Assembly: GCA_035945115.1 (NCBI GenBank)
Contig: DASZAN010000032.1
Span: forward strand, 81,533-145,532
Direction: 5' to 3'
Origin: DAHUYF01 sp035945115
GTDB lineage: Bacteria; Pseudomonadota; Alphaproteobacteria; ATCC43930; CGMCC-115725
DNA: 64,000 nucleotides
Part shown: positions 1-7,531 of the stretch, in pieces
How the letters are laid out: every line of letters begins with the position of its first letter
Numbering within the stretch: the stretch's first letter is position 1
Program-made: the position numbers and the translations under genes
The notes under the pieces: model-generated
Database searches by the model: none
Told to the model about the DNA's origin: nothing
What the model saw: only the letters and a program-made list of their open reading frames with translations

Positions 1-1
1 T

Positions 2-88
2 GTCATCGGCAACGCCGTCAAGGCTATGCGGATCGCCACTGGCGAGGAGACCGAGGGGCTATCGCTGGAGACCCGGACAACTTCGTGA
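2..88 (+). pseudogene. C-terminal remnant of a small conserved protein
   Basis: Read in the second frame, the first 60 bases encode IGNAVKAMRIATGEETEG, which resembles the middle of a small rhizobial protein family that normally continues into a Lys/Ala-rich tail. Here the frame leaves that pattern at about base 65 and stops at 86-88. The gene enters from the left edge and is broken by fusion to the transposase scrap that follows. The family assignment is from memory of the motif and is tentative. Confidence 0.3.
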
Positions 89-231
89 AGATGCACTAGA
101 CGCTCAAGATGACGCCAGCAATGGCGGCTGGCGTGAGCCGCGAACTGTGGTCGGTCGGTAACGTCGTGGACCTGATCGATGAACAGGAAGAGCGCAACGC
201 GCCCAACCTAGCAAACCGGCTTGTCGGATAA
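76..231 (+). pseudogene. IS1-like transposase C-terminal remnant
   Basis: Frame 1 reads DNFVKMH, a stop, then TLKMTPAMAAGVSRELWSV and a short acidic tail ending at TAA 229-231. This matches the C-terminal segment of IS1-type DDE transposases common in rhizobia (pattern NFVRIHxTLxMTPAMAAGV). The TAG at 97-99 sits where the family has a Gln codon, so one C-to-T change explains it. No other part of the element or terminal repeat is visible, so this is debris and not an active insertion sequence. Confidence 0.5.
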
Positions 232-253
232 TCCCAAGAATAAGGAACTGAAA

Positions 254-400
254 ATGCCCTTGGCGCGACTGGTGCTAGCGTCGTTGATTTTCCTCAGCGC
301 ATGCTGCTGGAATGGTCCACGCTGGTCGCGACCGGATGGCACTGACGATTGGGATATCGAACGCGTGAAGCGTTCGGTAGGGAAGTTACAAGCAAACTGA
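254..400 (+). CDS. small putative lipoprotein
   Basis: A 48-residue ORF with a possible AAGGAA ribosome site 5' of the ATG. The N-terminus is a short lipoprotein signal (LVLASLIFLSACC) with a lipobox ending at Cys, followed by a Trp- and Asp-rich tail. It would be an outer- or inner-membrane lipoprotein of unknown role. It lies between transposase debris and the amidase gene and is too short for a family assignment. It could be a chance ORF, but the signal, lipobox and ribosome site together favour a real gene. Confidence 0.5.
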   Translation: MPLARLVLASLIFLSACCWNGPRWSRPDGTDDWDIERVKRSVGKLQAN

Positions 401-488
401 GACACCACCCGCAATCGTTTGTCATGCCGTTGCCCGGCAAAGCGCGATAACCTAGGCGCATCTCGCAGCGCTCAGAGGGAGAAGGGCC

Positions 489-1913
489 ATGCCGTTTCCC
501 GAATACGTCGATTATGACGGAGTGGGTCTTGCCGATCTCATCGCGCGCCGTGACATGACGGCGCTCGAGGTGGTGGATGCGGCGATTGCGCGCGCCGAGG
601 AACTCAATCCGCGGCTCAACGCGATCATCTATCGCAACTTCGAGCGCGCCCGCGAGCATGCGAGGGGCGCCTCGCCCGATACACCGTTCAAGGGCGTGCC
701 CTTTCTCCTCAAGGATATCCTGGCGCAGACGACCGAGGCGCCAACGCGCTCGGCGAGCGCTTTCACGCCCAACGTTCCGGCGCCGCACGATGCCGAGCTC
801 ACGGCGCGCTTCCGCCGCGCGGGCCTCATTTCGCTCGGCAAGACCAATGCGCCGGAGTTCGGGCTGCTGCCGATCACGGAGTCCAAGCTCTATGGTGCTG
901 CCCGCAACCCCTGGAAGCTTTCGCACTCGACCGGCGGATCGAGCGGTGGATCCGCCGCGGCGGTCGCAGCCCGGATCGTGCCGCTGGCGCATGCCAATGA
1001 CGGCGGCGGATCGATCCGGATTCCGGCGTCGTGCTGCGGCCTGGTCGGGCTCAAGCCCACGCGCGGGCGCAATCCGCTCGGTCCCGATCTCGGCGATGTG
1101 CTGGGCGGGCTTGTGGTGGAGCACGTCGTCTCCCGTTCGGTGCGCGACACCGCTGTCGCGCTCGACGCGGTGGCGGGACCCGACCTCGGCGATCCCTATG
1201 TGGCGCCGCCGCCGGCGCGGCCTTTCACCGACGCGCTGCGCCGTGATGGACCGCGGCTCAAGATCGCCTTCACGCGCCGAAATTTGGCCGGAGAGCCGGT
1301 GCATGCCGACTGCATCGCCGCGGTCGAGAGTGCGGCGGCGCTCTGCCAGGAGGTCGGTCACGAGGTCGGCGAGGATGCGCCTCCCGTCGACGCCGCCGCG
1401 ACGTTCCAGGCGTTCCTGGCAATTTGGGCCGCCGGCGTCGCGATGGTGATCGATGCGGTGGCGATGCTAACCGGACAGAAGCCGAGCGAAGATCGGTTCG
1501 AGGGCCTGACCTGGGGCTTCTATCGGCAGGGCAAGACGATCGCCGCCTCCCAATACATGATGGCATGGCTGCAGCTCCAGCGGATGGCCCGAGCCGTCGC
1601 CCATTGGCAGGTCAAATGGGACGTGTGGCTTACCCCGACGCTCGGTGCGCCGCCCTTGCCGCTCGGCAGCGTCGACACTGCCGAGACCGACCTGGCCAAG
1701 GCCTTGGCGCCGTTGTTGGGCTATGCGCCGATCACGCCGTTGCAAAACGCGACCGGGCAGCCCGCCATCAATCTGCCGCTCTACTGGAATGCCGCGGGGT
1801 TGCCGATCGGCACGCAGTTCGTCGGCCGCTTCGGCGAGGAGGCCACATTGCTGGCGCTCGCCGCGGAGCTCGAGCGCGCGCGGCCGTGGGACCGCCGCCG
1901 GCCGCCAGTCTAG
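489..1913 (+). CDS. amidase (amidase signature family)
   Basis: A 474-residue amidase signature (AS) enzyme that hydrolyses a carboxamide to an acid and ammonia. The Ser-cisSer-Lys triad is visible: Lys75 in FLLKD, Ser151 in the Gly/Ser-rich stretch STGGSSGGSAAAVA, and nucleophile Ser175 in DGGGSIRIPAS; the Ser151-Ser175 spacing of 24 matches the family. It has no signal peptide, so it is cytoplasmic. GGAG in the sequence before the ATG serves as ribosome site. Length is normal. It is monocistronic, with no gatB or gatC nearby, so a role as a GatA tRNA amidotransferase subunit is unlikely; the substrate is unknown. Confidence 0.93.
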   Translation: MPFPEYVDYDGVGLADLIARRDMTALEVVDAAIARAEELNPRLNAIIYRNFERAREHARGASPDTPFKGVPFLLKDILAQTTEAPTRSASAFTPNVPAPHDAELTARFRRAGLISLGKTNAPEFGLLPITESKLYGAARNPWKLSHSTGGSSGGSAAAVAARIVPLAHANDGGGSIRIPASCCGLVGLKPTRGRNPLGPDLGDVLGGLVVEHVVSRSVRDTAVALDAVAGPDLGDPYVAPPPARPFTDALRRDGPRLKIAFTRRNLAGEPVHADCIAAVESAAALCQEVGHEVGEDAPPVDAAATFQAFLAIWAAGVAMVIDAVAMLTGQKPSEDRFEGLTWGFYRQGKTIAASQYMMAWLQLQRMARAVAHWQVKWDVWLTPTLGAPPLPLGSVDTAETDLAKALAPLLGYAPITPLQNATGQPAINLPLYWNAAGLPIGTQFVGRFGEEATLLALAAELERARPWDRRRPPV

Positions 1914-1916
1914 AGC

Positions 1917-1932
1917 CGTTCCACGTGGAACA
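1917..1932. promoter_or_regulatory. parS-like ParB-binding palindrome
   Basis: The 14-bp perfect palindrome GTTCCACGTGGAAC at 1918-1931, with flanking C and A, matches the bacterial parS consensus TGTTNCACGTGNAACA at 15 of 16 positions. It sits just downstream of the amidase stop codon. parS sites bind ParB and usually cluster near the chromosome origin. No parAB operon of the chromosomal kind is in the window. No T-run follows, so it is not a Rho-independent terminator. Confidence 0.6.
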
Positions 1933-2056
1933 ATCGCGCGCGCTCCCCGTCCAATCCGCGGCGCCGCCGAACAATTTTTTGTCGTCATTTGTCATCATTT
2001 GCTGATTGAGACGGCACGCGTTCCGGGCCGGTTTCCGGCCGGCCCAGCGCGGGCCG

Positions 2057-2070
2057 TTGATTTAGGTCAA
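2057..2070. promoter_or_regulatory. FNR/FixK-type anaerobox
   Basis: TTGATTTAGGTCAA fits the TTGA-N6-TCAA box bound by Fnr/FixK/Dnr proteins. Its centre (2063.5) lies about 41 bases before a plausible transcription start near 2105, and TCAAAT at 2093-2098 could be the -10. That is the class II activator position. The next gene starts at 2134. Microaerobic or anaerobic induction of that gene is therefore inferred. Confidence 0.55.
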
Positions 2071-2133
2071 CGCGTCTCGCCCCCTGGCTCGGTCAAATGA
2101 ACACTCCATGCAACGGCGACACCGGAGGGGATC

Positions 2134-2367
2134 ATGAAACATCGGTTCTGCGTCGCCTACGCCCGCACATCCTATATGGAAGTCGAAGTCGAAGCGGAAA
2201 ACGCCCGACAAGCCGAAGCGATCTTTGAAAGCGCGGCGAAAACCAACCCGTCGGCGTGCGAATGCGGCAAAAGACTGACGCCGCCGCAATATCGGATCAT
2301 CGATGTGGTGGCGACCGAGGCCATGCCGATCGAGCTGCAGCACCAGCTCTTTCCTGACGCCGCCTAG
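2134..2367 (+). CDS. small conserved-type hypothetical protein, probably Fnr/FixK-controlled
   Basis: A 77-residue protein with a good ribosome site (GGAGGGG, 5-8 bases before ATG). It has a beta-rich start and two closely spaced cysteines in ACECGK (around residues 46-48), with no signal peptide or membrane segment. I do not recognise the family; the alternating beta/alpha pattern suggests a small globular domain. An anaerobox lies about 64 bases upstream. The stop codon overlaps the end of the convergent gamma-glutamyltransferase gene by 4 bases. Confidence 0.7.
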   Translation: MKHRFCVAYARTSYMEVEVEAENARQAEAIFESAAKTNPSACECGKRLTPPQYRIIDVVATEAMPIELQHQLFPDAA

Positions 2368-4133
2368 TCTCCCACTGCCGCCCCGTCGCGGCGGTCGTCC
2401 GTGGCGCCTTCAAAGCCGCGCGCGGTGACGCGGATGCCGACGAGCCCGCTCGAGCGCTCGGCGACATGCACCTCATGGCCGCGGGCGGTGAGCGCGGCGG
2501 CCAATCGCTGGGCCTGCGGTCCCGCTTCGATGTCGGTGGCGCCGTTGCGATTACCGATGTTCGGCATGTCGAAAGCAGCTTGCAAAGTCTCATGCCAGTC
2601 GAGGACAGCGATCACGCTCTTGGCGACGTCGTCGATGATGGCGGGCCCACCGGCCGAGCCCAGGGTGAGCACCAGCCGACCCGCGTGATCGAAGACGAGA
2701 AGTGGCGTCATCGAGCTCCGCGGCCGCTTCCCGCCCTCGACGCGATTGGCGACGGGTTTGCCATCGACCTCCGGCACGAAGGAGAAGTCGGTGAGCTCGT
2801 TGTTGAGGAGAAACCCGTCTACCATCAGGCGCGAGCCGAAGGCGTTCTCGATGGTCGTCGTCATCGCGAGCGCATTCCCCGCGGCGTCGACGATCGAGAT
2901 GTGGCTCGTGCCTGGCAGCTCCGGCGCGCGATCGTCGCGCCACGCCTTGGCATGGGCGCCGGGCGGGTCGCCGGGCGGCGCGCGCCCCGCCATGGCGCGG
3001 TTGCGGTCGATGAGCCGTGCGCGGTCCGCGAGATAGGTGGGATCGACGAGGCCGCGGACCGGCACCGGTACGAAATCGCTGTCCGCCATGTAGCGGTCGC
3101 GATCGGCGAAGGCGAGCCGGCTCGCCTCGGCGAAGAGATGGAGCGCCGCCGGCGCCTGCGGCGTCGTGCGCGCGAGAGGGAAATGCTGCAGCATGCCGAC
3201 GATCTGCAGCAGCGTGAGCGTGCCGGAGCTCGGTGGCCCGATGCCGCAGAGGCGGTAGCGGCGATAGGTGCCGCAGACGGGCGGCCGCTCCTTCGCCTCA
3301 TAGCGCGCGAGGTCGTCCGGCGTGAGGTCGCCGGGATGGCGCGGTGCGCCGTGGACGGCGGCGACGATCGCTTGGGCGATGTCGCCGCCATAAAACGCAT
3401 CGGCGCCGTTCTCGGCGATGGCGCGCAGCACGGCAGCGAATGCCGGATTGGCAAGGCGCGCCTTGGGGGTGCCGTCTGCCTCGTAGAAATACTGTCGCGT
3501 CGCTTCTTCGCGGCGCAAGACCGGATCGCTGGCGAGAAGCGCCTGAAGCCGCGGCGGCACATCGAAACCCTGTTCGGCGAGCTTGATGGCGGGTGCGAAG
3601 AGTGCGGGCCAGGGAAGCTTGCCATAGCGGCGATGCGCGAGCTCGAGCAGGCGCAAGAGGCCGGGCACCCCCACCGAGCTTCCGCCGATCACCGCATCGT
3701 AGAAAGCGAGCGGCTTGCCGTCGGGTCCAAGAAAGCGGTCGGGCCGCGCCGCCGCAGGTGCGGTTTCACGGCCGTCGAGCGTCACGACGCGATGCTCTTT
3801 GGCCGACCAATAAACGAGGAAGGCGCCGCCGCCGATGCCGGAGGATTGCGGCTCGACGAGGTTGAGCACGAGCTGCGTCGCGATCGCCGAATCGATAGCG
3901 TTGCCGCCGTGGCGCAGGATGTCGCGTCCGGCCGCCGCCGCCATCGGGTTCGCTGCTGCGACCATGTCGTGCGCAGCGAAGGCTGGCGCATGCGCATGGC
4001 GTGCGGTGGGCACTTCCGGCGCTTGTGCGCGCGCCACGGCGCTGACGAGAAAAAAAAGAGCCACCACAGAGACGGTGAGGCAGTGAGGAAAGTATCCTTC
4101 CTGTGCACGGTGGGAGAATTCCGGTCGCCTCAC
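2364..4133 (-). CDS. ggt: gamma-glutamyltransferase, periplasmic
   Basis: An N-terminal nucleophile hydrolase that cleaves gamma-glutamyl bonds (glutathione and related compounds). From the GTG at 4133, preceded by AGGGAGG, it is 589 residues, normal for the family. It starts with a hydrophobic export signal (LTVSVVALFFLVSAVARAQ). The large-subunit region has GGNAIDSAIATQLVLNLVEP. The autocleavage Thr opens TSHISIVD at about residue 409, followed by the conserved SSMTPLLVFD and GSAGGPAII segments of the small subunit. The open frame extends further upstream but there it is antisense to the divergent peptidase, so the start was set at the GTG with a ribosome site. Another GTG inside the signal region is possible. 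Confidence 0.92.
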   Translation of the reverse strand: MRRPEFSHRAQEGYFPHCLTVSVVALFFLVSAVARAQAPEVPTARHAHAPAFAAHDMVAAANPMAAAAGRDILRHGGNAIDSAIATQLVLNLVEPQSSGIGGGAFLVYWSAKEHRVVTLDGRETAPAAARPDRFLGPDGKPLAFYDAVIGGSSVGVPGLLRLLELAHRRYGKLPWPALFAPAIKLAEQGFDVPPRLQALLASDPVLRREEATRQYFYEADGTPKARLANPAFAAVLRAIAENGADAFYGGDIAQAIVAAVHGAPRHPGDLTPDDLARYEAKERPPVCGTYRRYRLCGIGPPSSGTLTLLQIVGMLQHFPLARTTPQAPAALHLFAEASRLAFADRDRYMADSDFVPVPVRGLVDPTYLADRARLIDRNRAMAGRAPPGDPPGAHAKAWRDDRAPELPGTSHISIVDAAGNALAMTTTIENAFGSRLMVDGFLLNNELTDFSFVPEVDGKPVANRVEGGKRPRSSMTPLLVFDHAGRLVLTLGSAGGPAIIDDVAKSVIAVLDWHETLQAAFDMPNIGNRNGATDIEAGPQAQRLAAALTARGHEVHVAERSSGLVGIRVTARGFEGATDDRRDGAAVGD

Positions 4134-4147
4134 TGTCTCACTGCCTC
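4077..4147. repeat. interrupted inverted repeat at the ggt start
   Basis: GAGGCAGTGAG at 4077-4087 is the exact reverse complement of CTCACTGCCTC at 4137-4147, and a second CCTCACTG lies at 4128-4135. The arms bracket the ggt start codon at 4133. In the ggt transcript they could fold into a long hairpin across the ribosome site. It could instead be a dispersed palindromic repeat. Confidence 0.45.
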
Positions 4148-4199
4148 CCTGTAACTTTTCGTTCCGCGCACATTGCGAGCTTCGCGTGCCTCGACGACA

Positions 4200-5228
4200 A
4201 TGCGAGGCATCATGGGCGTCGCTCCCGGTCCGCGCAATCTCATCACCGATGTCGCCGGCCTCAGCGTCGGCAATGCCGAGGATCTGCGCGTCCGCACCGG
4301 CGTGACCGTGGTGCTGCCGGATCGGCCGGCGATCGCCGCCGTCGATGTGCGCGGCGGTGCGCCGGGAACGCGCGAGACCGATGCGCTCGATCCGAGCTGC
4401 TTGGTCGAAACCGTTGACGCCGTCGCGTTGAGCGGCGGCTCGGCCTTCGGGCTTGAGGCGGCATCCGCAGTGATGAATTGGCTCGCCGCGCAAGGCCGCG
4501 GCTTTGCCGTAGGCACAGCGCGCGTCCCCATCGTGCCGGCGGCGATCCTCTTCGATCTCTTGAATGGCGGCGACAAAGCCTGGCGTGAGACGCCGCCCTA
4601 TGCCGCGCTGGCGCGCGCCGCCTGCGTCGCGGCCGATCGCCGCTTCCGTCTCGGCAATGCCGGCGCCGGGTATGGCGCTAAGGCCGGCGCGCTCAAAGGC
4701 GGCCTCGGCAGCGTCTCGGCGGTGACGCCGGACGGACTCGAAGTGGGCGCACTCGTCGCGGTGAACGCCCATGGCGAGACGGTGATGCCGGGCGAGACCT
4801 GCTTCTGGGCCTGGGCCTTGGAACAGGCGGGTGAGCTCGGCCGTCAGATGCCGCCGCGCCGCGCGCTTCCCGCGGGCGAGGCGCCGATCCCGCCGTCCCC
4901 GCTGCTCGGGATCGGCGGCAACACGACGATCGGCGTTGTCGCCACCAACGCCGCGCTTTCGCGCGCCGAGGCGCGGCGCGTCGCCATGATGGCCCAGGAC
5001 GGCTACGCCCGCGCCATCCGCCCGGCGCATACGCCCTTCGACGGCGATACCATCTTCGTGCTGGCGATGGGTGTCCGTGCGCCGCCCGGGCCGCGGGCGG
5101 CAACGGTGGCGAGGATTGGCGCGCTCGCCGCCGATTGCGTCGCCCGCGCCGTGGCGCGCGGCGTCTTCGCGGCGGAAACCCTGGGCGATCTCAGGGGCTA
5201 CCGCGATTGGCGGGTGACACAGCCCTGA
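4200..5228 (+). CDS. P1 family peptidase (DmpA/S58-type aminopeptidase)
   Basis: A 342-residue member of the P1/DmpA self-cleaving hydrolase family, typically acting as an L- or D-aminopeptidase. Family blocks appear in order: LITDVAGLSVGNAED (13-28), VRGGAPGTRETDAL (50-63), ALSGGSAFGLEAASAV (76-91), GNAGAGYGAKAG (152-163) and the cleavage region GGNTTIGVVATNA, where Thr242 should be the new N-terminal nucleophile. The start at 4200 was preferred over 4173 because homology-like sequence begins there. It has no signal peptide. It is divergent from ggt, so the two hydrolases may both serve peptide scavenging. The stop lies 2 bases from the convergent gpt stop. Confidence 0.88.
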   Translation: MRGIMGVAPGPRNLITDVAGLSVGNAEDLRVRTGVTVVLPDRPAIAAVDVRGGAPGTRETDALDPSCLVETVDAVALSGGSAFGLEAASAVMNWLAAQGRGFAVGTARVPIVPAAILFDLLNGGDKAWRETPPYAALARAACVAADRRFRLGNAGAGYGAKAGALKGGLGSVSAVTPDGLEVGALVAVNAHGETVMPGETCFWAWALEQAGELGRQMPPRRALPAGEAPIPPSPLLGIGGNTTIGVVATNAALSRAEARRVAMMAQDGYARAIRPAHTPFDGDTIFVLAMGVRAPPGPRAATVARIGALAADCVARAVARGVFAAETLGDLRGYRDWRVTQP

Positions 5229-5229
5229 A

Positions 5230-5670
5230 TTAGGTCTCCCAGGGGAAGACGATCCAAGTGTCCTGGCTCACCTCGGTGACGAAGGTGTCGACCAGCGGCC
5301 GCCCCGCGGGCTTGGCGTAGACGGTGGCGAAATGCGCCTTGGGCAGCATGTCGCGCACGACGCGCGCGGTCTCGCCGGTATCGACGAGGTCGTCGACGAT
5401 GAGAAGACCGGTGCCGTCACCGGGGATGCGCTTCAGCACCTGGATGGAGCCAGGGGCACGGTCGGCGTCCTCGTAGCTGGTGACGCAGACGGTATCGACG
5501 AGGCGGGCACCGAGCTCGCGGGCGACGATCGCTGCCGGCACCAGCCCGCCGCGCGTCACCGCGACAATGCCGGTAAAGGGACCGAGACCGGCGACCCGCC
5601 ATGCCAAGGCGCGGCAGTCGCGGTGGATCTCCTCCCAGCTCACCGGGAAATTCTTGATCGCGGTCGGCAG
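5230..5670 (-). CDS. gpt: xanthine phosphoribosyltransferase, probable CTG start
   Basis: Purine salvage enzyme that converts xanthine or guanine plus PRPP into the nucleotide. The type I PRTase PRPP loop is LLIVDDLVDTGETA, and the Gpt-specific regions IVAVTRGGLVPAAIVAREL and KAHFATVYAKPAGRPLVDT are clear. The first GTG (5643) gives 136-137 residues and begins abruptly at VSWEEIHRD. Reading on upstream adds CTG PTAIKNFP, the stretch homologues have before VSW, and AAGGGAGG lies 7 bases before that CTG at 5670. I therefore chose the CTG start (146 residues). Confidence 0.88.
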   Translation of the reverse strand: MPTAIKNFPVSWEEIHRDCRALAWRVAGLGPFTGIVAVTRGGLVPAAIVARELGARLVDTVCVTSYEDADRAPGSIQVLKRIPGDGTGLLIVDDLVDTGETARVVRDMLPKAHFATVYAKPAGRPLVDTFVTEVSQDTWIVFPWET

Positions 5671-5703
5671 CGCTCCGCCTCCCTTGACGCGGCGAGATCC
5701 CGC

Positions 5704-6906
5704 TCAGCGGACGTAGAGCTGGACTTCGTCGCTCTGCACGCTGGTGCTGGTGGTGGCCGAGAGCGAGACGCGCTCGGGCGGCAGCCCCATGCTGGTGAGC
5801 GAGCGCAGCACGTTCTCGGCGTTGCGCTTGGAGGCGTCGGAATGGAGCGCCACTTGCGCGGGGTTGCCGGCATTGGGCGCCACGGCGACGAGATCGAAGG
5901 CAGCGTCGGGACGCCGCTCGAGGGCGCGGCGGACGGCGGTGTAGAGCGCCTCCTCATAAGGCACGTTCGGCCGATCGAAGCGGATCACCACCAGCGGCCG
6001 GCGATCGCCAAGGTTGCTCGAGCTGACGGCGGGGCGCGGGTTCGCGCGCGGCGCCGGCGCGGTGGCGAAGGCGCGGTTAGAGAGGCTTTGACCATAGAGC
6101 TCGCCATTCTTGACGGCGAGCGAGAGCGTGACCAGGTTCGAGCGCTCGTTGCTGACGTAGTTGCTTTGGCGGCTAATGTCGTCGGAGATGGCGTTGAGCA
6201 AGCGATCGATCAGCACGACGGTGCGGTTGACGTCGCTCTCGAGGGTGCGGAGCTGGCGATGATCCTCGTCGACCGCGCCCTGGAGCCCGTAGGCCGCCTT
6301 CACCGATTCGAGGATGTAAGCGGCGAGTGAGCTGTCGGACGCGGTCTGGTTGGAGAGGCTATTGAGCTTCGCCACGTCGTCGGCCATGCGGTCGAGCGCC
6401 GCTTGCGCCTGGTTCCACCGCGCCATGACCTCGGGATTGCCGGGCGTCGTGCCCACCTGGAGGCGCGAATTGATGGTGCCGACGAGGCTGTAATAAGTGG
6501 CGGCGTCTTGCGCCATGCCTTGGCGAAGCTGCTGCAGATCGGCGTTGTGGCGGTTGATGTTGTCCTGGAGCCGCTGCAGGTCGCCGCGCAGGGACTGGAC
6601 CTTGGCGCCGACATAGGTGCCAGTGGCCGAGCCGGGCGTCACGGGGCTGGCGGCGAAATTGCCGGTGCCGACCGGCGGCGCGGCCGGGCGCGGATTGAGC
6701 GTCGGCAGCGGATTGCTTTCCGACGCCGCCGGCGGGATCGGAATGACGCTGCCGCTCTTGCTGTCCGCCTGCCGCGAGGGCGTGCTGCTCGAATCTTCGC
6801 CGGACAGCGTCGACCAGACGGAATCGGCGGTGTTGCTGAGGAACGAGCAGCCTGCCAATAACCAAGCCGCGGTCATCACGCCAACATGCGAGCGACGGAT
6901 AAACAT
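5704..6906 (-). CDS. lipoprotein with coiled-coil and OmpA-like C-terminal region
   Basis: A 400-residue envelope lipoprotein. The signal ends in the lipobox LLAGC (Cys about residue 20). A Ser/Pro-rich linker (30-95) follows, then a long helical region (about 105-275) with heptad-like Leu and Gln, as in VQSLRGDLQRLQDNINRHNADLQ. The C-terminal 110 residues (VVIRFDRPNVPYEEALYTAV, later ASKRNAENVLRSLTSMGLP) have the layout of an OmpA/MotB-like peptidoglycan-binding fold: a beta strand, then a family-typical SxxRAxxV-like helix. I infer a cell-wall tether; the exact role is unknown. It stands alone, transcribed away from tRNA-Arg. Confidence 0.8.
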   Translation of the reverse strand: MFIRRSHVGVMTAAWLLAGCSFLSNTADSVWSTLSGEDSSSTPSRQADSKSGSVIPIPPAASESNPLPTLNPRPAAPPVGTGNFAASPVTPGSATGTYVGAKVQSLRGDLQRLQDNINRHNADLQQLRQGMAQDAATYYSLVGTINSRLQVGTTPGNPEVMARWNQAQAALDRMADDVAKLNSLSNQTASDSSLAAYILESVKAAYGLQGAVDEDHRQLRTLESDVNRTVVLIDRLLNAISDDISRQSNYVSNERSNLVTLSLAVKNGELYGQSLSNRAFATAPAPRANPRPAVSSSNLGDRRPLVVIRFDRPNVPYEEALYTAVRRALERRPDAAFDLVAVAPNAGNPAQVALHSDASKRNAENVLRSLTSMGLPPERVSLSATTSTSVQSDEVQLYVR

Positions 6907-7135
6907 GCGAATCCGTTACCTTTTTTAAGCTGCCCCCAGCTGAAACCAGCGCGGCGAAATCAGCCGCCGCGAGCATCGGCGTTTCAGCCATTCGACCCCT
7001 GGCCGATACTACGGGATGGCTCCTCTAGCGACAAGCGCGTTTCGCGCCGCCGGCAATTCGCGCGAGACCCGCCTTGCCTTCGGCCCGACGGGCGGCTAGG
7101 TTCCCCCGTCCTCGCCGAACGGCGCGGCCGCGCAC

Positions 7136-7212
7136 GCGCCCGTAGCTCAACTGGATAGAGCACCAGACTACGGATCTGGGGGTTAGGGGTTCGAATCCTC
7201 TCGGGCGCGCCA
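7136..7212 (+). tRNA. tRNA-Arg (anticodon ACG)
   Basis: A complete cloverleaf of 77 bases with encoded CCA. The acceptor stem GCGCCCG (7136-7142) pairs with CGGGCGC (7202-7208). The D stem is GCTC/GAGC. The anticodon stem CCAGA/TCTGG (7163-7167, 7175-7179) encloses loop CTACGGA with anticodon ACG at 7170-7172. The T arm has the GGTTCGAAT loop. Wobble A34 is expected to be edited to inosine by TadA, as in other bacteria. Confidence 0.97.
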
Positions 7213-7338
7213 GTTTCCTCGCTCATGCCCTTGGGCATTCCGCTCGCGCTGTGTGCTGCGTCACACCGCCCTCTGCGTCTCGTCTCTAAGTCTAGCGCAT
7301 GAACGGGCCGCGCGCGGCCAGCGGAGGGGAATGGGACA

Positions 7339-7515
7339 ATGGCGGAATTTCTCGAGCGCCTCACGAGCGGACGGACCGTGCTGTTGATTGCCGTGGCGGT
7401 CGTGCTCGTGCTCCGGCTCTCCGCATCGCAAGAGCGCCACCAGAGCCCGACCGCCGCGCCGCTCGATCCGGCGCCCGCCGCGCAGGAAGCAGACGCGGTC
7501 ACCCCCACTCGCTAG
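7339..7515 (+). CDS. small single-span membrane protein
   Basis: A 58-residue ORF that begins MAEFLERLTSGRTV, then a hydrophobic helix (VLLIAVAVVLVLRL, about 14-27), then a Pro/Ala-rich soluble tail. GGAGGGG lies about 10 bases before the ATG. It is immediately downstream of tRNA-Arg and convergent with the SDR gene. I do not recognise the family. A different overlapping frame (7299-7580) is open, but it is Arg-rich and lacks these features. Confidence 0.5.
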   Translation: MAEFLERLTSGRTVLLIAVAVVLVLRLSASQERHQSPTAAPLDPAPAAQEADAVTPTR

Positions 7516-7531
7516 CGCTTGGGGCTGACGC

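Noticed and set aside
294..1361. Long minus-strand frame under the amidase
   Set aside because: It is an Arg-rich antisense shadow typical of high-GC genes, with no motif.
1917..1932. Amidase terminator at the palindrome
   Set aside because: The 14-bp palindrome has no loop and no T-run, so it does not fit a Rho-independent terminator.
2364..5030. One 888-residue frame covering ggt and beyond
   Set aside because: The upstream half is antisense to the P1 peptidase gene and has no family resemblance; the ggt start with a ribosome site is at 4133.
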